Below, piece after piece: positions 1 to 5,884 of a stretch of DNA of 64,000 nt. The notes beneath the pieces were generated by a model. The model had not been told where the DNA came from and ran no database searches. It saw only the letters and a list, made by a program, of their open reading frames with translations. How positions within the stretch are numbered: position 1 is the stretch's first letter; every line of letters starts with the position of its first letter. Source of the stretch: Nonomuraea angiospora (lineage in GTDB: Bacteria; Actinomycetota; Actinomycetes; Streptosporangiales; Streptosporangiaceae). Made by a program: the position numbers and the translations under genes. Location: the NCBI RefSeq assembly GCF_014873145.1, contig NZ_JADBEK010000001.1, positions 11,594,001 to 11,658,000 on the forward strand, given 5' to 3'.

Positions 1-449
1 TGGCCGTCCTCGACGATCATCGCCCAGGGCGCGCCCGCGCCGCCGGCGAGCAACTCGTCCCACTCCTCGGGCTCCCAGCCCGCGGGGCGCAGCGGGCGCA
101 GGCGCGCGGCGTGCGACGGGTCGTCCGACGTGATGACGTCGGCGGGCGCCTCGAACGTGAGCGGCGGCCGCACCAGATAGCACGGCCCTCCGGACACCGC
201 CCGCCCGCCGCCCAGCAGGGCGTCGCACCGCGCCAGGACGTCAGGCGGGTGGCCCGGGGACGACGGGACGCCTTGGGAGACGAGGTCGAGAAGCTCGGTG
301 GCGACCGGGTCGGGCACGTCGGCGCGGACCGCGGCGGTCAGGCCGTCGGCCGCCACGCCGATCACCAGCTCCTCCGGCCCCGGCAGGCGTCCTCGGCCGT
401 CGAGGCGCCAGACGACGCCGAGCTCGATGCGGAGCAGGTCGGTGGTCAT
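1..449 (-). CDS. GNAT-family N-acetyltransferase, N-terminal part (runs off left edge)
   Basis: The first 149 codons are open and leave the window at its left end. The ATG at 449 overlaps the stop of a 23-codon ORF as ATGA. The visible part begins MTTDLLRIELGVVWRLDGRG and later has GPCYLVRPPLTF and GWEPEEWDELL...PWAMIVEDG. From memory, this pattern is typical of an actinobacterial GNAT subfamily in which the acetyl-CoA fold follows a leader domain. The acetyl-CoA motif itself lies outside the window, so the family call is inferred. The gene is last in a leftward run behind the AlkC-like gene and is probably co-transcribed with it. Confidence 0.6.
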   Translation of the reverse strand, partial: MTTDLLRIELGVVWRLDGRGRLPGPEELVIGVAADGLTAAVRADVPDPVATELLDLVSQGVPSSPGHPPDVLARCDALLGGGRAVSGGPCYLVRPPLTFEAPADVITSDDPSHAARLRPLRPAGWEPEEWDELLAGGAGAPWAMIVEDG

Positions 450-517
450 GGCTCCTCCGGTCCTGGCAGGCGTCCTCGGCCGTCGAGGCGCCAGGTGACG
501 CCCAGCTCGATGGTCAT
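446..517 (-). pseudogene. 23-codon ORF duplicating the start of the next gene
   Basis: This small ORF (MTIELGVTWRLDGRGRLPGP..., 23 residues) starts at 517 by ATGA overlap with the upstream AlkC-like gene and ends at 446 by ATGA overlap with the partial gene at 449. Its residues 3-22 nearly repeat residues 8-27 of that gene, and a 26-base stretch is identical. The copies are offset by 83 bases, so the duplication is out of frame by two. It looks like a recent tandem duplication of the gene start that now acts only as a short coupling ORF. Confidence 0.6.
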
Positions 518-1584
518 GACTCCACCAGCGTGAACGCGGCGCTGGCCGCCACCCTACCGTTGACGATCACGTCGAGCTCCCTGGTGCCCGGCGGCTCGTC
601 GCGGGTGGTGACCGGACGGAAGGAATGGCTCTTGCGCACGGTGAACGTCGCGCCCGGCCCCGCCGCCTCCCGCTGGCCCAGGTGGAAGACCCGGCGCGAG
701 CCCGCCCGCCGGATCGCGTACTTGAGCAGCACAGGACCCGGCGCGCCCGCCGTGACCGTGACGGCGAAGGACAGCCTCCCGCCGACGGCCACCGTGTCGG
801 ACTCGAGGGCCAGCAGGTCGACCGCGCCGCTGCCCGGGGTGGCGCCCACCAGTGCCAGCGCCTCCGGGTGGCCGGCGCGCAGCAGCCCGCGCACGGCGTG
901 CCGCAGCACCTTCTCCACGTGCGAGCCGCCGTCGGAACGCCATCGGGCCAGCAGCTCCACCGCCACCTCCGGATGGTCCTTGGCCAGGTCGTTGACGTGG
1001 TTGGCGACCGAGCGGCGGACGTATTCGCTCGGGTCGTCGCGCAGCCGGTCGAGCAGGGGCAGGGTCGGCCCCGGTGTCATCAGCCAGCGCACCCGGGCGC
1101 CCCACGGCAGCCGCGGGCGCGACCCCTCCGAGGCCAGGCGGCGCAGATGCTCGTCGGGGGACTCCGCCCAGCCGTACATGATCTTGAGCGCGTCGTCGCG
1201 GTAGCGCTCCAGGTAGGGCCGTACGGCGAACTCGCCCGTCGCGTACGGCGTGAGCACGGCCAGCGTGCCCATCCCCGCCTCCAGGTGGTCGACCCCCTGG
1301 ACGGCCGTGTGGTCGGTGGCCGGCCAGCCGCTCCACATGTCCAGCGTGACCCGCGAGGCGCCCTCGCGCACGACCTCGGCGGCCTGCGGATAGGGCAGCG
1401 GCAGCGCGTCGTGCAGGGCCGCGGCGACATGCCGGACGCGGTCCTTGAGCTCGAGCCCGTCGAGCCCGGCCAGGGCACGCGCGGTGAAGGCGGCCCGCGG
1501 GAACGGCGCCCAGGCGGCGGCCAGCCCGTCGGCCAGCACGGATATGGACCGGGCGTTGATCATGTCCTTGAGCGGTTGAGGCAC
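514..1584 (-). CDS. AlkC-type DNA-3-methyladenine glycosylase with C-terminal Ig-like domain
   Basis: A 356-residue protein from a GTG start. It begins MPQPLKDMINARSISVLADG, the usual opening of the AlkC branch of HEAT-like-repeat DNA glycosylases (COG4335). These enzymes excise alkylated bases such as 3-methyladenine. Helical repeats fill about residues 1-260, including DDPSEYVRRSVANHVNDLAK. The last ~90 residues (FAVTVTAGAPGPVLLKYAI... to the end) look like the immunoglobulin-fold domain found in part of the family. It lies 33 bases downstream of the SRPBCC gene, in the same direction, so it probably belongs to an ArsR-controlled transcript. Function is inferred from family features. Confidence 0.8.
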   Translation of the reverse strand: MPQPLKDMINARSISVLADGLAAAWAPFPRAAFTARALAGLDGLELKDRVRHVAAALHDALPLPYPQAAEVVREGASRVTLDMWSGWPATDHTAVQGVDHLEAGMGTLAVLTPYATGEFAVRPYLERYRDDALKIMYGWAESPDEHLRRLASEGSRPRLPWGARVRWLMTPGPTLPLLDRLRDDPSEYVRRSVANHVNDLAKDHPEVAVELLARWRSDGGSHVEKVLRHAVRGLLRAGHPEALALVGATPGSGAVDLLALESDTVAVGGRLSFAVTVTAGAPGPVLLKYAIRRAGSRRVFHLGQREAAGPGATFTVRKSHSFRPVTTRDEPPGTRELDVIVNGRVAASAAFTLVES

Positions 1585-1617
1585 GCGCCCACTGTGCCAG
1601 CCGCCACCGACAATCTG

Positions 1618-2118
1618 TCAGCCCCGCTGGGACAGCTCGGCGAAGTAGGCCCGCATCGAGGGATAGTAGTCGTCGAAGTCCGGCGTGGGGGAGTCGTCGC
1701 GGGCGGCCACGAGCATGTCGAGGTAGTACTCCCAGCCGGGGCCGACCTCGCCGATCGCGTCCTCGTTGTCGAGATGGTGGACGAACCGCAGCTCCGTCGT
1801 GCCGTCGCGCTCCTCCAGCAGCAGTTCGACCCGCCAGGCCCCGAACTCGTCGAGCGCGGACACGGCCAGCCGCTTCGGTGGTTCGCACGCCTCGATGCGC
1901 ATCTCGAACCAGGGGGCCTGCTCCTCGTACACCATCCGGACCTTGATCGTCTGCCCGGGCGCGCCGTGGCCTTCCCATGGGCCGAACCAGCGGGCGGTGC
2001 GGTCGGACTCGGTGATGCTGGCCCACACGTCCTCGACGGGCGCGCGGAACGTCCGGCTGAGAACGAGGTCGCTCCCCTCGCTCGTCCTGAACAACCGGCC
2101 GGTGGGGATGCGGTTCAT
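1618..2118 (-). CDS. SRPBCC / AHSA1-domain protein
   Basis: A 166-residue protein whose ATG at 2118 overlaps the stop of the ArsR gene as ATGA. It has the helix-grip layout of AHSA1 (activator of Hsp90 ATPase-like) proteins: an early LSRTFRAPVEDVWASITES strand-helix, then TARWFGPWEG, a central WRVELLLEERDGTTELRFVHHL sheet and a long C-terminal helix (GWEYYLDMLVAAR). Family members bind hydrophobic ligands, and pairs of ArsR regulator plus SRPBCC protein are very common in actinobacteria. The ligand is unknown. Confidence 0.85.
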   Translation of the reverse strand: MNRIPTGRLFRTSEGSDLVLSRTFRAPVEDVWASITESDRTARWFGPWEGHGAPGQTIKVRMVYEEQAPWFEMRIEACEPPKRLAVSALDEFGAWRVELLLEERDGTTELRFVHHLDNEDAIGEVGPGWEYYLDMLVAARDDSPTPDFDDYYPSMRAYFAELSQRG

Positions 2119-2498
2119 GCGGTCTCTTCCTCTCTGCTGCTTCCGGTCGCTGTGGTCGGGCGGCGCTCGCGGCGGGCCCGGTAGACCTCGGTCTCCAGCG
2201 CGTCCAGGCGGTGCTCCCACCCCGAGGGTCGTCCGAACTGCGCGAGCCAGGTGATGAGCGCGTCGAACGGCTCGGGGTCGAGCGTGTAGAAGCGTTGCCT
2301 GCCGATCAGCTCTGCGCGAACCAGCCCGCTCTGCCTGAGCACCCGCAGGTGCCTGCTCACGGCGGGCCGGCTGATGGCGAACCGCTCGGCGACCTCCCCG
2401 GCGGACAGCCGCCCGTCCTTGAGCATCTCCAGGATCCGCCGCCGCACCGGGTCCGCGATCGCCCCCGCCACCTCGTCCACGGCAAAAGCGTAACCCAC
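2115..2498 (-). CDS. ArsR-family winged-helix transcriptional regulator
   Basis: A 127-residue protein with the ArsR winged helix at about residues 8-75: IADPVRRRILEMLKDGRLSA, then AERFAISRPAVSRHLRVLRQ as the DNA-reading helices and the wing QRFYTLDP. No metal-binding Cys pair is visible, so it belongs with the metal-independent regulators paired with SRPBCC genes. The GTG start at 2498 sits inside a perfect inverted repeat (2488-2507). A later in-frame GTG at 2480 is a possible alternative start. It leads the leftward group of SRPBCC, AlkC and GNAT genes. Confidence 0.85.
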   Translation of the reverse strand: MGYAFAVDEVAGAIADPVRRRILEMLKDGRLSAGEVAERFAISRPAVSRHLRVLRQSGLVRAELIGRQRFYTLDPEPFDALITWLAQFGRPSGWEHRLDALETEVYRARRERRPTTATGSSREEETA

Positions 2499-2507
2499 TG
2501 GTTACGC
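2488..2507. promoter_or_regulatory. Inverted repeat over the ArsR start, probable operator
   Basis: GCGTAACC-CACT-GGTTACGC is a perfect 8-bp inverted repeat with a 4-base spacer. It covers the ArsR start codon and the stop codon of the upstream acyltransferase gene. Its size and position fit an autoregulatory ArsR operator. Binding is inferred. Confidence 0.5.
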
Positions 2508-4205
2508 GTTCGCCAAGCGCCTCTTCCTGGACGGCGCCCGCTCGCGAGCGTGGAACGCGACCCGGCACACCGCCAGCGCCAGCCCGAACACCGGCACCCA
2601 GCCCAGCCGGGCCAGCACCCACGCCGGTCCGTCGGGCACCGTGTGCAGGCCGGGGAGGGTTTCGCCCCCGAGCAGCCCGAGCGCGGTGACCAGGATCATC
2701 GCGCTCTGGTGCCACAGGAAGATCGTCATCGCGGACAGGTTCACCAGCGCCACCGCCGCCCACACGACCGGCCGCCGCAGCGCCCGGCGCAGCGGGCCGA
2801 GCAGGAGCAGGGCCGCCCCGCACTGGGCCAGCCCGAAGAAGACGGCCGCGAGCGTGGGCGGGTCGAGGTTGGAGACGGCCGCGCCGGGCACCCCGACCAT
2901 GGCCGCCGGATACCCGGCCCCGAGCACCAGCCCCACGGCTCCCACCGCCCCGCCGACCAGCAACACCCACCCGGCGGTACGACTCCGCAACGCCCCCCGT
3001 GCCCAGGCCACACCCAGGCAGTACGGCACCAGCCACCCGGCCAGGACGTTGACGGAACCGAGCGCGTCGCCCAGCTCGTGGGACGTCAGCCATCCGGAGC
3101 CGAGCGCGTCGCTCAGTTCGTGGGACGTCAGCCATCCGGCCAGGTCGTTCATGAAGCCATGCGGCCCGCTCAGGCCATGGGACGCCGGCCACCCGGCAAG
3201 CACGCTGACGGCGCCGGCCCACGAGGACCCGCCCCCGCCGTACGGAACCAGATCGATCACCGCGACGGTCACCAGCGGCCACATCGGGTGCAACCGGGCC
3301 ACCAGCGGAGTCGCCGCCGTCAGCACCGCGAACACCACCAGGAACCACATCGGCGACAGCACCAGCTTGACCAGCCTGGTCACGGTCACGGTGTCGGCTC
3401 CGGCGGCCAGCATCCCGGCCACCGTCACGCTCCAGACCGCCAGCACGACACCGACCGGCCGGGACAGCCGCGCCAGCCGGGCGCACAGCCACTGCCGGTA
3501 GGTCCCGGCCGACGCGCCCCGACTCCTCGCCGCCGCGTACCCGCCCACAAGGAAGAACACCGCCAGCGTCTGGAACAGCCAGGTCGCGGGAGCCAGTTGC
3601 GGCATGTACCGCAGCGGGCTGGCCACCCGTATCGCGCCGCTGTCGAGCACCAACGCCGTCACCAGCCAGTGCCCGAGCACGACCCCCCCGATGGCCAGTG
3701 CCCGGAGTGCGTCGATGGCGCGGTCACGATGGGGCGGGGTAGCCCGCTCGACTCGCCGCACGAGGTCACGCAACGGTGCGAGTACGCGACGCCATCCAGT
3801 CGCGGCGGCGCGCCCGACCCGCCATGCGCGGCGGCGCGCCGGCTGGACACTGCGGTGCTGCTCAGGCGACCCTCCGTGGGCAACCCGCCCGAAGCGGCCA
3901 CGCAACGGCAGGCGGCCACGCAACGGGACGAGGCCACGCAACGGCAGGCGGCCACGCAACGGGACGAGGCCACGCAACGGCAGGCGGCCACGCAACGGGA
4001 CGAGGCCACGCAACGGCAGGCGGCCACGCAACGGGACGAGGCCACGCAACGGCAGGCGGCCACGCAACGGGACGAGGCCACGCAACGGCAGGCGGCCACG
4101 CAACGGGACGAGGCCACGCAACGGCAGGCGGCCACGCAACGGCGCGAGGGCGCGGTGCTGCCCGGGTCGGACGCCACCCGCGTCCGTGCAAGCGGGCTCA
4201 CGCAT
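2502..4205 (-). CDS. Acyltransferase-3 family membrane protein with repetitive basic N-terminus
   Basis: The membrane core (about the last 410 residues) has ten or so hydrophobic helices. It starts RAIDALRALAIGGVVLGHW, the signature of acyltransferase-3 integral membrane enzymes that O-acylate sugars or lipids. The catalytic-type His follows GGVVLG. ATG 4205 overlaps the stop of the upstream hydrolase gene by 8 bases and gives 567 residues. A GTG at 3761 would give 419 residues without the repeats. With the long start, residues 19-102 are fourteen hexads alternating PLRGRL and PLRGLV, encoded by seven 36-bp units. A periplasmic-side loop also carries a 14-residue duplication (GWLTSHELSDALGS). 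Whether the repeat block is translated is unproven. Confidence 0.7.
   Translation of the reverse strand: MREPACTDAGGVRPGQHRALAPLRGRLPLRGLVPLRGRLPLRGLVPLRGRLPLRGLVPLRGRLPLRGLVPLRGRLPLRGLVPLRGRLPLRGLVPLRGRLPLRGRFGRVAHGGSPEQHRSVQPARRRAWRVGRAAATGWRRVLAPLRDLVRRVERATPPHRDRAIDALRALAIGGVVLGHWLVTALVLDSGAIRVASPLRYMPQLAPATWLFQTLAVFFLVGGYAAARSRGASAGTYRQWLCARLARLSRPVGVVLAVWSVTVAGMLAAGADTVTVTRLVKLVLSPMWFLVVFAVLTAATPLVARLHPMWPLVTVAVIDLVPYGGGGSSWAGAVSVLAGWPASHGLSGPHGFMNDLAGWLTSHELSDALGSGWLTSHELGDALGSVNVLAGWLVPYCLGVAWARGALRSRTAGWVLLVGGAVGAVGLVLGAGYPAAMVGVPGAAVSNLDPPTLAAVFFGLAQCGAALLLLGPLRRALRRPVVWAAVALVNLSAMTIFLWHQSAMILVTALGLLGGETLPGLHTVPDGPAWVLARLGWVPVFGLALAVCRVAFHARERAPSRKRRLANA
3061..3144. repeat. 42-bp duplication in the acyltransferase
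   Basis: The segment starting at 3061 recurs at 3103 with two visible substitutions. It encodes a 14-residue repeat in a loop between membrane helices. Beyond 3144 a weaker third copy can be followed to about 3200. The unit is a multiple of three, so the frame is kept. Confidence 0.7.
3898..4149. repeat. 36-bp minisatellite, seven units (fourteen 18-bp half-units)
   Basis: The 18-mers CCACGCAACGGCAGGCGG and CCACGCAACGGGACGAGG alternate without gaps for 252 bases. Only the last half-unit is altered. Because the unit is a multiple of three with no stop in any frame, several frames are open through it. In the leftward frame of the acyltransferase it encodes PLRGRL/PLRGLV hexads. A degenerate extra copy is visible near 3768. 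Confidence 0.95.
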
Positions 4206-5715
4206 GACGGCCCACGTCGCGAACGGCCTGCCCGGTGACGATTCTGGCGATGCTCTCCAACGCCGGCGAACCGGACCGGAGATAGTCGCTGTGCCCACCA
4301 TCGCCCGCCGCGAAGACATGGGCACCGAACTGCGGGGACACCGGATCGGTGCCGAACCCGGCGGTGAGGAAGGGCAGCCGGAGCCGCACACTCGGGATGC
4401 GCGCGACCCAGTCTGCGCCAGCCCGACCGGCCCAGACGGTGGCCCTCGTCCGCAGGGCGGCGACGTTGGGGGCGATCACACCGGGGCTCCCGTACAGGAC
4501 GATGTTGCCGACATCCAGCCCGGGCGCGGCCCGCGCGCACACCACGGAGCCGTACGAATGGCACAGCAGCGAGATCGCGGCGGCAGGCTTGGCGGCGGCG
4601 AGCTTCCGTACGAATGCCCGCAGCTCAGGGACGGCCTGATCGGCCCAGCCGGCCGACATCGCGGCCAGACTGACGGTGCTCGGAGTCCGGTATCCGAGCC
4701 AGGCGACGACGGCGGCCCGATCCCCGAGCGCCTCCCGCAGCCGCATGGAGCCGCCGCGAAGCAGCCCGTACTTGTCGAGATTGGTGTCGGAGCCGGGGAC
4801 CAGGACGGCGATCGTGCGGGCCGTCGCCAGATCGCCGAACACCTCGACGGCCCGCCCGCCGTCACGCCCGTCGAAGGCCAGGAACCGGCGGGAGGGATCC
4901 GCCATGTCCCGCAACATCGCGGCCCGCCACAGATGCCCATACCGGACCGCCATCCACTCAGCCGCCCGGATGTCCTCCCGGCTCGCGGCATACCGCCGCG
5001 CGAGGGCAGCGGGAGCGGCACTCCCGAGCGGCGCTAGATTTCCGGGCACGGGCGCTGGCACGGCCCCCGGCCACGCCGCCCCCGAAACCGGCACGCCTAC
5101 AGCAACGGCGACAAGCGCACCACCCAGAAAGCGCCACCAACTCCGTCCCCGAAGCGCTCCCTCCTCCCTGGCCCACCGCCACCTCCCACACCCCGGCGCC
5201 ATCCTGGCCAGCCAGGCGTATCCGGCGGCTGGCTTCGTGTTGGGCGGTGCTTGCTCGGCGGACCAGCTTGCTGGCCTTGCGTACCATGCCGCTCTGCTCG
5301 GGTTCGGCGGCGCCATCCTGGCCAGCCAGGCGTATCCGGCGGCTGGCTTCGTGTTGGGCGGTGCTTGCTCGGCGGACCAGCTTGCTGGCCTTGCGTACCA
5401 TGCCGCTCTGCTCGGGTTCGGCGGCGCCATCCTGGCCAGCCAGGCGTATCCGGCGGCTGGCTTCGTGTTGGGCGGTGCTTGCTCGGCGGACCAGCTTGCT
5501 GGCCTTGCGTACCATGCCGCTCGGGTCGCGTTCGGCGGCGCCGTCCTGGCCAGCCAGGCGTATCCCGCCGCCGGCTTCTCGTTGGGCGGCGCTTGCCTGG
5601 CCGCCCAGCTCGTTGGCCTCGCGTACCGCCACACTCGCCTGGCTGCTGACCACCGTGGCGGCCTTGCTTGTGTCGCCCGGTCGGCTTGTGTCGCTCGGTC
5701 GGCTCGGGTCGCCAT
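4198..5715 (-). CDS. Membrane-anchored alpha/beta hydrolase (DUF1023-like) with 38-residue repeats
   Basis: The C-terminal ~320 residues form an alpha/beta hydrolase: a strand IAVLVPGSDTN, the nucleophile elbow CHSYGS, an acid after the following strands and a late GGHSDYL His. This is typical of actinobacterial DUF1023 hydrolases. One hydrophobic segment (FLGGALVAVAVGVPVSGAAW) before it is a signal anchor. In front of that, three near-identical 38-residue repeats plus a diverged copy are in frame. The start is uncertain: ATG 5715 gives 505 residues, GTG 5751 gives 517, and ATG 5202 gives a conventional 334-residue protein without repeats. In the diverged copy several changes are synonymous in this frame, which mildly favours translation. 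The gene is divergent from the histidine kinase. Confidence 0.65.
   Translation of the reverse strand: MATRADRATQADRATQARPPRWSAARRVWRYARPTSWAARQAPPNEKPAAGYAWLARTAPPNATRAAWYARPASWSAEQAPPNTKPAAGYAWLARMAPPNPSRAAWYARPASWSAEQAPPNTKPAAGYAWLARMAPPNPSRAAWYARPASWSAEQAPPNTKPAAGYAWLARMAPGCGRWRWAREEGALRGRSWWRFLGGALVAVAVGVPVSGAAWPGAVPAPVPGNLAPLGSAAPAALARRYAASREDIRAAEWMAVRYGHLWRAAMLRDMADPSRRFLAFDGRDGGRAVEVFGDLATARTIAVLVPGSDTNLDKYGLLRGGSMRLREALGDRAAVVAWLGYRTPSTVSLAAMSAGWADQAVPELRAFVRKLAAAKPAAAISLLCHSYGSVVCARAAPGLDVGNIVLYGSPGVIAPNVAALRTRATVWAGRAGADWVARIPSVRLRLPFLTAGFGTDPVSPQFGAHVFAAGDGGHSDYLRSGSPALESIARIVTGQAVRDVGRHA
5201..5640. repeat. 114-bp tandem repeat, three close copies and one diverged
   Basis: Copies begin at 5201, 5315 and 5429 with near identity over 114 bases (38 codons). 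A fourth begins at 5543 and diverges toward its end. In the leftward frame each encodes a peptide containing PPNTKPAAGYAWLARMAPPN. Each unit carries its own ATG, so repeat number would shift alternative starts of the hydrolase. Confidence 0.95.
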
Positions 5716-5884
5716 CCCGCTATGTGGGACTTCTCCATAGATTTCGATCACTCAGGCGACGCTGCCGCACCCGACATCCCTGCCACATCGAACCCACGAC
5801 CGCATTCCAACGCCTCCGGGTGGACCCAAGATGTACGACCGTGGTCCGATGCCCCGCCCAACATCACGCAGCTACCATCGGCCC

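Noticed and set aside
3898..4149. CRISPR-like array
   Set aside because: The repeats are directly adjacent with no variable spacers, and no cas gene is near. It is a minisatellite.
2211..4238. Long rightward ORFs opposite the ArsR and acyltransferase genes
   Set aside because: Composition is that of high-GC shadow frames. The leftward frames carry recognisable winged-helix and membrane-enzyme sequence.
4676..5740. Long rightward ORF through the 114-bp repeats, encoding a hydrophobic repeated peptide
   Set aside because: It is antisense to a clear hydrolase domain and extends only because the repeat unit lacks stops in several frames. No start site or downstream domain supports it.
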